The notes under the pieces: model-generated
Databases searched by the model: none
Told to the model about the DNA's origin: nothing
What the model saw: only the letters and a program-made list of their open reading frames with translations
Source of the DNA: Gryganskiella cystojenkinii
Taxonomy: Eukaryota > Mortierellomycota > Mortierellomycetes > Mortierellales > Mortierellaceae
Reading direction: 5' to 3'
DNA: 16,891 bases
Assembly (NCBI GenBank): GCA_015852425.1
Contig: JAAAIG010000447.1
Location: 14,152 to 31,042 of the forward strand
Translations under genes and position numbers: made by a program
In this document: positions 1 to 12,235 of the stretch, in pieces
Numbering within the stretch: position 1 is the first letter of the stretch
How the letters are laid out: each line of letters starts with the position of its first letter

Positions 1-62
1 GTTGTGTGCCTACCAAAAATTGTTGATACTTATGACAACCCCTTCACTTTACTTTTTTCTAG
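1..62 (+). other. 3' part of a TRA1 intron, cut by the window edge
   Basis: This is the end of an intron whose donor may lie outside the window. It finishes in a pyrimidine-rich stretch followed by tctag, and the coding frame that matches Tra1 begins directly after it at 63. A plausible branch-point-like acttatgac lies near 28-36. Reading through the intron gives no Tra1-like protein. Confidence 0.7.
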
Positions 63-3000
63 ACTTTGGGATTGCAGGCTAGTCAACAGGCGGAGGCGCA
101 GCGTGCCGCAAGTGCTCGTGGCGAAGTCTTTGTGGGAGTTAGTCCGGCCATCAGAAACAGAACAGTTTACACGGAATTCATCATTGCTCAAGTCAAGGTA
201 CATACATATCCGAAGAGTTGGATTTTATCTTGCACTGGAGATCAAGATGCTAACACATTCTGTTGCACTGCACAATAGACAATGTCCTTCCTCGCATATA
301 TCCTTCGCGGTTCCGCAGCTGTTCTGCGGCCACATCAGAATGCCATCCCTGACTTTGTGATCCGCCTCTTGCGTGACTGTCCTCCTGAAGCAGCTGCCAC
401 CAGAAAGGTGAGGACGATATGCTCATGAAGACCTACCTTTCTTGTGGATGGGATGAACCGCATGTCTGGCATCTAACCAGTTTCGTATTATATTTTCCAC
501 AATAGGAACTTTTGGTGGCAACGCGTCACATTCTCTCCATCGACTTTAGACAGGCGTTTGTGCCAAAAATTGACATTTTGCTCAACGAGAAGGTCCTTGT
601 CGGAACAGGAGTGACATCTCACGAGACCTTGCGACCTTTGGCGTACAGCATGTTGGCAGATCTCGTCCATCATGTCCGAGCAGAGCTCACCCCTGCACAG
701 TTGGCCAAAACTGTTTATATCTATTCCAGGAATCTTCATGATCAGAGTCTGGCTTCAAGTATTCAGACTATGTGCGCCAAATTGTTGCTCAACTTGGTCG
801 ACTGCATTGTACGGATTCCCAACAGCGAAGGTAACGACGACAGTCGCAGTGTTGCCGAGAACGATTTTTTTTATTATCGAAGAGCACTGTACTAACATGG
901 CATGCATACCTCATGTAGGCAAAATACTGCTCATCAAGATTCTGGACACTTTCACCAACAAGTTCGCGGCATTGAACCTCGCCTTCCCAAGCATCTTGAA
1001 ACAAGCAGAGAGGAAAAAGTTGGGCGATGATGCAGCAGACGATGATTTCGATTTTGAAAAGGCAAAGTCCATTCACACGGCATCAAGCTCAACGGATATT
1101 CAGGTTGACCCTGCTAAAGGTACTACCCTAGAGACTTTGCGCAAACCCACATAATGTCGATTGATGATATGGACCGAGTTTATATTCTAACCTTACCTTT
1201 CATCATCGTAATAGATGGTCGGTTCCTGTTCAAGAACTTGGTGGCGGGCCTCAAGACAATTCTGATTAACCTCAAGAACCTGAACGAACCGACGGTCATG
1301 GGACAGGTCAACCCGGTGGCGCGCGATTACATACAAGAGCAGGCAGAAATCTTTACTCGCCTATTCCAGGAGGGCTTGAAGTGCTTCGACTACTACACAT
1401 TGGATGGATCTGATAACCCAACGCCACCGCCTAAACCGCCAAGCGACAAGTCGAACCTAGATGCAACCCCGACAGGAAGACTTGGACCAACATCAAAGGA
1501 GGAAAAGGAAACGCTGGAGCACTTTGCACTCGTTTTCACGATTGCTGATCCGGCTATCTTCCAGGAGGTCTTTACATCTCAGATGGGATTCCTTTTCGAT
1601 CAGACGCTCCTCAACATCTCCCTTCTTCAGATCCCCCAGTTCTTCCTCGCCAACGAAAACGTATCTCAGAACTTTGCCGGGATCCTATTTAGGTTCTTGG
1701 TGGATCGTCTCGACAAACTTGGTGGTGAGGACCAAAACTATTCCTCTGTCATCCTTCGACTCTTCAAGTTGGCATTCATGGCAGTGACTCTCTTCCCCGA
1801 CCAGAACGAGGCTGTCCTTCAACCTCACTTGGGCAACATTATCATGAACTCGATCAAATTGTCGTCAAAGGCAAAAGAGCCCGTCAACTACTTTGTGCTC
1901 TTGCGGTCATTGTTCAGGAGTATCGGTGGAGGTCGATTCGAGCTGTTGTATCACGAGGTCAAGCCTTTGTTGCAGGTCTTGCTTGAGGGCTTGAACAGTC
2001 TTTTAGCCCTGGCAAACAAGCAGCATATGCGAGAATTGTTTGTGGAGTTATGTCTGACGGTCCCCGTCCGCTTGAGCGTTCTTCTCCCATACCTGAACTA
2101 CCTCATGCACCCCCTCGTGCTCGCACTGCAAGCAAGTCCAGAGCTCGTCAGTCAAGGACTTAGGACCCTAGAGTTGTGTATCGATAACCTTACCCAAGAG
2201 TTCTTGGACCCAATCATGGCACCTGTAATCACGGAGCTCATGAATGCCCTCTGGAAACATCTCAAGCCTCTCCCTTACAGCCCCGTGCACAGTCATGCAG
2301 CCATGAGAATTCTTGGAAAGCTTGGCGGAAGGAATCGCAGGATGCTCAAGTACCCACCAAAACTGCAGCATCACACACCTGCCGATGTCGGCGTCGATAT
2401 CAAGATTTATTTTGACCCCACTTTAAAGCCGCACGCCCTTCCCTTGGATGCAACCTTGGCTCTTGCTGCGCAGACTCTTGAAGATCCGAACGCCAACATC
2501 TTTTACAGAGAGCATGCTTACAAGTTCCTGAAGGGATGTGTTCCTCTGTTGATCGATACCTCCCTTGGACCCGAAAACCTCGCAGAGCTTATTCAGAGCC
2601 GACTTGCCATCCTCACTTCAACAGAGCCACCATCGCGTCTCAGTGTCGTAACCAATGCCAACGCCATGGATGTCGACTCTGATGGCGGAAACCTGGGAAA
2701 GTTTGACAGCAAGCGATCTCAAGCATTGAAATCGGCACCTATCGGAAAGAAGATCGCCCAGGAGCGCGCCTTGAATCTGATTTTAAGGTCATTATTCATG
2801 GCGGCCTCGATCGATGAGCTAAAGGAGGATGCTTGGCCATTCCTGCAGGGTCTCATCCACCACTTTGCGCTACTCCAAGTCGGCGAGGCCTTGGATTTCA
2901 AAGAGTCCAAGGCTTTGACCTTTGACGTCCATCACATCAAGGGTCAACTGCATTTGGATACCAATGTCTTTGTTGACGCCGTGGTCGATATCATGACTTC

Positions 3001-6000
3001 GGAGAACTTGCCACTGAGGAAGTTGGCCGAGTCTTCTCTTCAGTTATTGCACGAAACCTGTACCACGATCACTTCTAGCAAGGAGGTCCTCTTCCAGCTT
3101 CCTGTCTTCCACCTTTTTGCCACCCGTTTCTCGTCGAGTTGTTACAAGCAGGAGTGGTATCGCAAGAGTGGAGGATGCTTTGGAATCTCAATCATGTGTT
3201 CGCAGCTGGATATGGGAGCCAAGTGGATGTTGGATCACGAACTCGAGTTTGTCAAGGCCCTGTTGTACATTCTCAAGGACATGTCTCCTGAGCTCGCTAC
3301 CGGTAATGTTGAAGACGCCACACAGACGCTTTCACATGTGCTGAAGGTCTGCAACAGACCCGAGGATAAGGACAATATCGAGACTGCAGATCGCCAGCTC
3401 AAGTTCAACAACCTCATTGGCTTGTTGATTTCCGAGCTTTCCAACTCGAACAGCTCAGTCCGCGAAACCATCCAGTCTTCTTTCCAGCTCTTGGCTGATT
3501 TGACCGGAAACGATGTCACAGAGCTCTTAGCTCCTGTTCGTGACCGGCTCTTATCACCCATTTTTGCCAAACCTCTGCGTGCTCTTCCTTTTGCCATGCA
3601 GATCGGACATATCGACGCCATCACCTTTTGTCTCTCTCTTCGCCCCCCTTTCTTGGAGTTTAACGATGAGCTCGTCCGACTCTTGCACGAGGCTCTCGCT
3701 TTGGCGGATGCTGAGGATCAAGCGCTGGTCCCACGGACGTCACAATACAAGAACGCGTCCTCGCTCGTCAATCTCCGCATTGTCTGCATTAAGCTCCTCT
3801 CGGCAGCTATGGCCTGTAATGACTTTTGTTCGCCGAAGCAGAGCACTACTCGTCAGCGTATCATCTCGGTCTTTTTCAAGTCTCTCTACAGCAAGTCTCC
3901 AGAGGTGGTTGAAGTTGCTAACAAGGGTTTGAAGCAGGTCTTGGCCCAGCAGCACAAATTACCCCGAGATCTTCTTCAGGCTGGTCTGCGGCCCATCCTT
4001 ATGAACCTGTCTGATTACAAGCGTTTGACTGTTGCCGGACTTGAAGGATTGGCACGACTTTTGGAGCTGTTGACCAACTACTTCAAGGTCGAGATTGGAA
4101 AGAAGCTGCTGGATCATCTCCGACAATGGGCGGAGCCTACGATGTTGCAGGAGTGTGCCGGCAAGCCTCTGAGCGAGAATTTGGAGATTCGCATTATCGT
4201 TGGTATCCTGAACGTTTTCTGCCTACTCCCTCAGGCCGCCAACATCTTCTTGGATGAACTAGTTACTGTCGTCCTCGAGATGGAGAGCCACCTCCGTCGG
4301 TCCATGTCGAGCCCATTCCGTCAATCACTGCTCAAGTTCTTGAACCGTTACAGCGACGAGTCTGTCGATTACTTCCTGGATCGTTTGACTCAAGAGCGCC
4401 ATAGTCGTTTGTTTGTGGATCTATTGTCGACCGAGTTTGCTGCTCCTCTTCGTGCTGAGATTGTGCGCAACCCCGAGAAGTTGATCTCTAAGACCTTTGG
4501 AGATGCCGATGCGGCGGTTCAGTTTCATGGACTCAACATTACCCGGGCAATCTCAAAGTTCAACCCAGACTTTATTCCCACCAACCGACCAGTCTTGGAT
4601 GCCCTCCTGACGATGTGGCGCGCCCCTGGAAGACTGGAGCGTTTGCAGAGCGAGGACACCTTGTCGCTGGCGAGATTGCGCGAGTCGCAGTACTTGGTCG
4701 AGGCTTTCATACTCTACCTCGGCCAGAACCAGGATGACATCGAAGTCATGTTTGAGATGATCAGCATCTTCACACAGGAGACCGTGATCGACTTTAGCTT
4801 CTTGAAGCTGTTCTACATTGAGGAAATTGCCATCAAAGCTCCAGCGGCACGCAAGCGAGCCATCTTGGAGCACTTCCTGGTGATGTTCCAGGATCGAGAG
4901 GTTCCCCAAGGAGTCAAGATGCAGGCCCTTCGCGTGATCATCAACCCCATGCTTTTGGTGACATTCACGAGAGGGCCCTCGGACTACCAGGCCGTCATCG
5001 ATCACGCCATGATTACCGAGATTCACTCCAAGATTTGGCAGCCTCTGTTGAATGACAGCCCTGAAGATAACCAGTACTCGGACGACGCCTTGAAGATCGA
5101 GCTACTTCAGATGACGTCGCTGATCTTGCAATTTGCCTCAGATTTGATTGCGGACGCCAGAAAAGATATCATCATCTTTGGATGGAACTATCTCAAGATC
5201 GACGACATTACCGGAAAGCAGGCGGCCTATGTACTGATTGCCCGCTTCATCGCTGCTTACGACACGCCGAGCAAGATCATCATCCAGATTTATGTCGCTT
5301 TGCTCCGCGCTCACCAGTCGGAGGCTAGAGCCTTGGTCAAACAGGCTTTGGATATTGTCGCCCCTGTGTTGCCCAAGCGCATCGTCATGACGGCAGACTC
5401 ACCCAAGAACCCAACATGGGCTCGCTGGACTCAACGTGTCCTGGTCGAGGATGGTCACAGCGGTGCTCAGTTGGTCAACGTGTACCAGCTGCTTGTCCGC
5501 CACCCCGATCTGTTCTACGAGAGTCGCGAGCATTTCCTCCCTCAGATTGTCACGACCTTGTCTAAGCTGGGTTTGGTCCAGAACGCCGGTGTCGAGAGTA
5601 GGGCCTTGACCATTAACTTGGCCGAGTTGATCCTCAAATGGGAGCGTCGTCGAATTGCCGAGTCCAAATCGGCCATGGAGGTCGATACACCTGCAAATGG
5701 AGAATCCACTACCACAGTCGCAGCCGCCTCCTCTGGCGAGTCGTACACGCCCAATCTTGGTCTGCGCGAGAACGTATTGAGTTTCTTGGTTCGGTTTGCC
5801 TGCGCATTCCCGGAGCCATTGCAGAAGAAGGGATTGCCTTACCGTGCTGTCGAGTTGCTGAAGGAGTTTTTAAGCGCGGAATTCTGGCCGGAGGTGAACA
5901 TCAAGTTGGCGTTCTTCGAGCGTACATTACTTCCCCCAGAGCTTACGGACATGAACTTGATTGTGACCTGCAACTCGCTTGAAGTTCTCTTGGTCCTCCT

Positions 6001-9000
6001 CGAGAACAAACCCAGCCAGTGGTTCATCAGCAACATCACGTCATTGTACCGCCTGTTAGACAAGTGTTTGCTTTCAGACAACCCCCGCATCGTCAACAAC
6101 CTTCAACCGATCATGGATCTGATCTACAAGCACATTGCAGCATCGACCTCTGACTCGACGCCTCTCACTCCCGATGTCAACCTGTTTATCGCTGCCGTTG
6201 ACACCATCATCCAAGATGGACTGCAAAACGGAAATAACTTGCTTTCGGTCTTGACTCTTATGCAGTCGTCCTGTCAATACCGCCAGGATGCCATCGACGC
6301 CCTTGTGCCCAATATGATCAAGGTGGTGAGCAAGCTAACCAAGGACCATATCTCGCCCACTCAGACTGGAGCTGGACAAGTCTCTGGACCCGAATCACCA
6401 AGCAATTTGCTCATCATGGCCCTGCGTCTGATCAAGTTGAGAATTTCTCATCTCGGAGATCAGCGTCGTTGGTACCTCACATCTTTGATTCAACTCATTG
6501 AAAAGTCTACGGATGTTGAGCTATCGAGAGCCATCTTGGACATGGCGACGGAGTGGGTGACGGGCAAGACAGAGACGTTCCCTACAATCAAGGAGAAGGC
6601 CAGTTTGATGGTTAAAATGATGTGCCTGGAGAGCAGAGGCGATAAGAAATTGGTCGAAGACTTTTTGGATCTCGTCGTGACTATTTATAACGACCCGAGC
6701 TTTGCACGATCAGAGCTGACGGTGCGGCTCGAGCAAGCTTTCTTGATGGGTACAAGAAGCGAGAACCCCCGGATCCGAAACCAGTTTGCAGAGATCTTTG
6801 ACCGCAGCATTGGTCGCTCGCTGTACACTCGATTGACATACGTTATCGGAGGTCAGTCTTGGGAATACCTTGGAGGTCAATGTTGGCTTCAACAAGCACT
6901 CGACATCCTGTTTGGTGTCGTGATCAAGCCCAGGACGTTGCCGCTTTCTTCGGACGGACTCCAGACAAAACCCATCCTGCGTGTCGGTACGCACGTTGTC
7001 GACAAGAAGACAGAGGAGGAATCCGTGACTGCCACGCCTGATTTCGCAACCTTCCTTACTAAGCATCGCGAGTTCTTGGCCCAGATTAACCAACTCAGCA
7101 CCAGTGATGTGATCTTGCCGCTCAAGCAACTGCAACATCTGGATGTCAATGTCACGCACCGCCTCTGGACGGATCTCTTCCCTCTGTACTGGTCCGCGAC
7201 CTCGTTAAAGGAGAAGCAAGAGTTGACGAGGATCCTTATCCCTCTCTTGGCGAAGGAGTACCATAACAAGCAGATGGATGCTCGTCCCAATGTGATTCAA
7301 GCCCTCCTGGAGGGTATCTCTCGATGCACTCCATCCATTCGCCTGCCACCTCATCTCGTCAAGTATCTCGGCAAAAGGTTCTGCGCCTGGCATATTGCCA
7401 CTAATTTGCTTCAGAACTCAATCCCAGATATCAAGCCCAACGACACTGGCATCATCAAGGACGAGGAAAAGCTCCGAAACAGCACTCTGGATGCGCTTCA
7501 AGAGCTTTACGTCGCGTTGGGCGAGGAAGATATGTTCTATGGCCATTGGCGACGTCGCTGCCTGTTCTCGGAGACGAACTCTGCGATTTCGTATGAACAG
7601 AATGGCATGTGGCAACAGGCTCAAATGATGTACGAGAATGCTGTTAACAAAGCTCGCACGGGTGTCCTTCAGTTCACAGACTCTGAATACTCGCTTTGGG
7701 AGGACCACTGGATCACTTGCACACAGAAGCTCCAGAGCTGGGACATCTTGAGCGACCTTGCCAAGCACGAGAACAATACAGAGTTGTTGCTCGAGTCGAA
7801 CTGGAGACTGGCGGACTGGACAGCCGAGCGCGAGACCATGGAGCAATTGGTTTACTCGATTTCTGAGGCTCCAACGCCCCGTCGCAAAGTATTTGAGGCG
7901 TTCTTGGCCCTCATCAAAGCGAACCAGCCCCAGGCCCCGAACGGATCTGTAGGAGGAGATGCCAACCCATCAGACTTTACAAAGCTCTGCGACGAGGGTG
8001 TCCAACTGTCGCTTTGGAGATGGCACACATTGCCCGAGATCGTGTCACAGACACATGTGCCATTGCTTCAAGTTTTCCAGCAGTTTGCAGAGCTCACGGA
8101 AGCTAACCAGATCTACCAGAGCTTGGCCAACACAACCGCACAGAACCTGGAGCACGAATCGGGCGAGCTGAAGCGTACTCTTTTGACCTGGCGCGAACGC
8201 CTGCCCAACACCTGGGACGATATCAATGTCTGGAGCGATTTGGTCGCATGGCGCCAGCACATCTTCTCGGCGATCAACAAGACGTACTTGCCTCTCATTC
8301 ACCAATTGCCTTCGGTCACTCCTGGCGCGGGTGGCTCCAACTCAAACTCGTTCGCTTACAGAGGATACCACGAGACTGCATGGATCATCAACAGATTCGC
8401 ACATGTGGCACGGAAACATCAGCTCTCGGAGGTCTGCATCAACCAGCTCACCAAGATCTACACGCTTCCCAACATTGAGATTCAGGAGGCGTTCTTGAAA
8501 TTGCGTGAACAGGCCAAGTGCCACTTCCAGAACGAGGCCGAGCTGACGACAGGACTCGAGGTTATCAACAACACCAACTTGATGTACTTTAGCCCTAGTC
8601 AAAAGGCGGAGTTCTTCACGATGAAGGGCATGTTCCTTGCCAAGTTGTCTCTGCACGACGAAGCCAACATGGCCTTTGTGAATGCAGTGCAAATCGATCT
8701 TGCCCTTGCCAAAGCCTGGGCTGCCTGGGGTAACTATAACGATCAGCAGTTCAAGGAAAAGCCAAAGGAGATCACTCTGGCCAGTCATGCTGTCAGTTGT
8801 TATCTCCAGGCCGCTGGCATCTACAAGAACGCAAAGTCGAGAAAATACCTTGTGCGCATCCAGTGGTTGATGACTCAGGATGATAGTCAGGGCACGGTAT
8901 ACAGGGCCTTTGAGGCTTTCAAGGGTGACGTCCCGGTCTGGTACTGGATCACGTTCATCCCTCAGTTGCTGTCCTCGCTTACTCATCTGAAGGAGGCCAA

Positions 9001-11828
9001 ACATGCTCGTCATATCCTGCTCAAGATTGCCAAGACTTATCCACAGGTATGTTTTCAATAGGCTATTTTGATGTGTCTTTTTTTTTTTTCTAAGGATATT
9101 ATTAGTGTGAATCAACACCACTGAATTAATCGCTTTTTTCATTTCACATTAGGCACTGCACTTCTCCCTCCGTACCTTGAAGGAGGAATACACGTCCATG
9201 AGGAAGGGGCAGCAACAGCAAGCCCAACAGCAGCAGGCTCAGCAACAGGGTCAACAGCCAGCAACTCCTGTTCAGACGACCACTCCTACGACAGCTCAAC
9301 CCGCTTCGACTCCGGGGCCCAGCTCTGCTACTCCAGCGACACCCACAACGCCTGCCGCTACCGCTGCCTCTGCGCCTGCAACAGGATCTGCGGGAGACAC
9401 CCCGACTTCTCAGCCTGCGGCTACTACTCAGGCTTCGACTCCCTCGGTCACACCTGCCGCTGCTGCCGGAGAGTCCAGTCCCTCTGCCGGTGCTACCCCC
9501 GCGGCTAGTGCTGCAAATGGTGCTCAGTCGCCTCAACCTGGCACACCAAATTCGAATGCTGCTCAGCAGGCTCAACAGCAACAGCAGCAGCAACAGGCCC
9601 AGCAAGCTCAGCAGCAAGCACAGGCCCAGCAACAAGCTCAACAGCAGGCTCAGCTTCAGCAACAACAGGCGCAGGCGCAACAGATGCTTCTCCAGGCTCA
9701 AGCCCAAGTGCAGGCCACAGCTCAGCTTTTGACGCAAGCTCAACAAGGACTACAGCTACATATTCAGGCATTGAACCAAGCACAGGCGACTTTGCAAGCG
9801 ATCCAGCAACAGAGCTTGCATCAGCAACAGACCCCAGCCCAGGCCCAACAGCAGGCGCAAGCCCACAATCAGGTCCAGGCTCATGCTCAGAACCACGCTC
9901 AGGCGCAAGCCAATGTGCAGGCACAGGTCCAGGCGCATACACAGGCTCAGGCACGACTCCAACAGATTCAAGCCCAGTTCCCAGGTGTGACTCTCAATAC
10001 CCCCGGTGTCTCTCAGATTCGCAAGCCTTGGGAACACGTGGACGACATTATGAACATTTTGAAGACCGCGTTCCCACTGTTGGCATTGTCGATGGAATCG
10101 ATGGTAGATCAAATCCAGCAGCGTCTCAAGCCATCACCCGAGGAGGATATGTATCGTTTGATTGTCGCTCTCTTGACAGACTCGTTCCAGCAACTCTTCC
10201 AGCGATTGATTCTCAATAACGAGAGTGAACAACTGTCGGCTGTGACGGAAGCGAACTTGGCTCGGTTCTCTGAGAACTTGTTCCAGCCTCAGGTCAAGGC
10301 AGCGTTCGTTCATGATTTCATTGCGAACAAGCCAACGTTGAGCCAGTTCGTGACGCGTCTGCAGCAGTGGCGTGACAAGTTTGAGGATATCTTGGATTGC
10401 AAGCCCCGCCGACAGCAACTCGAGAACTGGAGTCATTACTTGGCCGAGTTCCAGCACCAAAAGTTTGACGATGTCGAGGTACCTGGTCAGTACTTGTTGT
10501 TGAAGGATACCAGCAACGACTTTGTTCGGATTGATCGATTCGAGTCTGAGGTCGAGTTGCTGCGAGGACCGATGAACTGTACTCGCCGGTTGACGATCCG
10601 TGGTCACGATGGAAGCATCCACCCCTTTATTGTCCAGCAGCCTGCATCCAGACAGGGCCGTCGTGAAGAGCGTGTCATGCAGCTGTTCCGAATCTTGAAT
10701 GGGTATGTTTACCTGTATTATATTTTATGTTCGACCCTGTTGATTTTTTTTTATACAACTGGTCAATGATGGTTTGCTAACTGATATTATATCTTTATGA
10801 TTGTGACTCTGACTCATAAAGTATCTTGGAGCGCAAGAAGGAGACTCGGAAGCGCAACTTGTTCTTCCACCTGCCACTGATTATTCCCTTGGCACCTCAG
10901 ATTCGTATCTTGCAGGATGATCCCTCGTATGCATCACTGCATAGCATTTTTGAGGAGCACTGCAACATGATTGGCATCCATAAGGACGACCCGATCATGT
11001 ACTACACGGCCAAAGTCAAGGCAGGACTCGATATCAAGAAGCAGGCGGACATGTTGAACCTGAAAATGGAGATTGCGGACGAAATTGCCTCCAAGATGAT
11101 CCCGGAGACGATTCTTACGGATTTTATGACCCGGAATATGAAGTCTTATACGGATCTGTGGATGATTCGCAAGCAGTTTACGGCGCAGATGGCTTCGGTG
11201 ACGTTTTTGACTTATATCATGAGCATCGGCCACCGATTCCCAACAAAGTGGTTTATCTCGTTGCAGACTGGCAATGTCTGGACCTCCGATATGCTGCCTG
11301 GTGAGTTTTTTTTTATTTGATTTTGATTTTTATTTTGTTACAAATTGAGTATTAATCTAACATTTTGATCTTTTCTTCAAATCTTTCTTTCAAGTGTTCT
11401 CGCCCCAGACAACAACCTTCTCCAACTCTGAGCCAGTGCCGTTCCGATTCACACCCAACATTCAGCACTTTATTACGCCTACAGGAGTCGAGGGAGTGTT
11501 TACGTCGTCTTTGATGTCGATCGCGTGCTGTTTGTCGGAACCCGAGTTTGAGTTTGATCAGTACCTGGGTATCTTTATTCGAGATGAGCTCGTGTCCTGG
11601 TTCACGGCGGGTATGAAGCCGTTGAACGAACAGAACCTGGGTGAACGTGTGACATCGACGGTGGAGCAGGTGTTGAAGAGGACATCAATCCTGTCGTGCA
11701 AGGCTGAGCGTGAGAAGGGTCGAGGCTCAAACATGCCAGCGAACCAAACGATCCTGGACTTGATCTCTCAAGCGTCCAACCCGCTCAAATATGCGCAGAT
11801 GGACTGCACCTGGTTGCAGTGGTTGTAA
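63..11828 (+). CDS. TRA1: Tra1/TRRAP, scaffold subunit of SAGA and NuA4 (5' end missing)
   Basis: Tra1 is a PIKK-family pseudokinase that receives transcription activators and anchors the SAGA and NuA4/TIP60 histone acetyltransferase complexes in the nucleus. I read eight exons: 63-197, 279-407, 506-830, 919-1119, 1215-9046, 9153-10702, 10822-11300 and 11395-11828. All internal introns are GT-AG (81-119 bp), and the joined exons total 11085 nt, exactly 3695 codons including the TAA stop. The first residues seen match yeast Tra1 around residue 235, so about 230 N-terminal residues lie upstream; the full protein would be roughly 3900 residues, normal for the family. Tra1-like landmarks include [24 protein letters not shown] and [11 protein letters not shown] in the HEAT region. 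Later come the FAT region (roughly 7100-9200), [20 protein letters not shown] before the FRB-like part, [13 protein letters not shown] at the pseudokinase, [10 protein letters not shown], and a C-terminal FATC ending WLQWL. A low-complexity insertion interrupts the protein at 9207-9986. The assignment is secure; exact splice junctions are read by eye. Confidence 0.97.
9207..9986 (+). repeat. Low-complexity Gln/Ala/Thr/Pro insertion inside Tra1
   Basis: About 260 in-frame codons of biased composition sit between [13 protein letters not shown] and [11 protein letters not shown], segments that are close together in yeast Tra1. The insertion has three parts: a short Gln run, a Thr/Pro/Ala/Ser-rich block (about 9264-9560), and a long Gln/Ala block with many QAQ and AQQ steps. 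CAG and CAA are mixed throughout, so this is an evolved low-complexity segment and not a pure trinucleotide expansion. It is predicted to be disordered or partly helical and exposed at the FAT/FRB junction. The flanking conserved sequence stays in frame, which argues that it is translated. Confidence 0.9.
10822..11828 (+). other. Tra1 pseudokinase lobe and FATC segment
   Basis: The last two exons carry the C-terminal part of the PI3K-like fold and the FATC end. The catalytic-loop position reads GHRFPTKW (from 11228) where active PIKKs have GDRHxxN. The stretch where the metal-binding DFG would be expected reads WTSDMLP. Both catalytic signatures are therefore missing, as in all Tra1/TRRAP proteins. 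The last 33 or so residues form the FATC, ending WLQWL at 11825. A 94-bp intron (11301-11394) splits the lobe after the inactive catalytic loop. Confidence 0.9.
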
Positions 11829-12235
11829 AACAAAACAAAATTAGAAAAAAAGATCGAGAAATTGTAAAAATATCATATTCAGTTCAAATTACTATAGGTG
11901 CGCTGTGCACTTTTTCAAGGACAATGAACGTGTCTCGAGCGAGGATATGGAATGGAGTGTTCACATTCTCGTTAATTACGCGTAGAAGAATGCACCAGTG
12001 GTTAAATGCACCCTGTATTTCTCCAAGTAAATTTTGCACGCGCCGGGGCCAATCACGAAAAGTTGATTAAGGGGGTAGACTCTAAAGAACACAAAAGAGG
12101 CGCGAACCATCGAGTGTTTGTTTCCACTTTTCGTGTTTTTTCTCATTCGACTGCTGTCTTCTTTCTTCTCTTGTTGACCTTGTCAAAGCCCTTTATGCAT
12201 TGTTCCCCCTCTTTAATCTATTCGATCAACAAGCA
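11829..12235 (+). promoter_or_regulatory. Intergenic region: TRA1 3' end and UHRF1-like promoter
   Basis: These 407 bp separate the TRA1 stop from the start of the UHRF1-like gene. I see no coding potential. The first part is AT-rich and presumably holds the TRA1 3' UTR; no clear AATAAA is present. Candidate promoter elements are ACGCGT at 11978-11983, identical to the yeast MluI cell-cycle box; an ACGCG core at 12038-12042; CCAAT at 12049-12053; and GGCGCGAA at 12099-12106, which resembles an E2F half-site read on the other strand. A pyrimidine-rich tract (about 12115-12180) lies just upstream of the ATG, as is common at fungal transcription starts. Motif assignments are inference from short matches. 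Confidence 0.45.

Noticed and set aside
1120..1214. ATG at 1154 as the start of the long TRA1 frame
   Set aside because: The segment 1120-1214 is a GT-AG intron: joining 1119 to 1215 restores the Tra1 frame, while the translated intron matches nothing.
8342..9142. 266-residue open frame on the minus strand
   Set aside because: It is antisense to the conserved FAT-coding exon of TRA1 and shows no recognisable domain; long antisense frames are expected from the codon bias of such an exon.
9144..9954. Leu/Ser-rich and Pro/Ala/Val-rich frames on the minus strand
   Set aside because: They are the reverse complement of the Gln/Ala/Thr/Pro low-complexity insertion of TRA1, which gives artificial repetitive proteins in every frame.
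9207..9986. Pure CAG trinucleotide expansion
   Set aside because: CAG and CAA are mixed and interrupted by Ala, Leu and His codons, so there is no long uninterrupted triplet tract.
10822..11828. Active PI3K-like protein kinase
   Set aside because: The GDRHxxN and DFG catalytic signatures are absent; this is the Tra1 pseudokinase.
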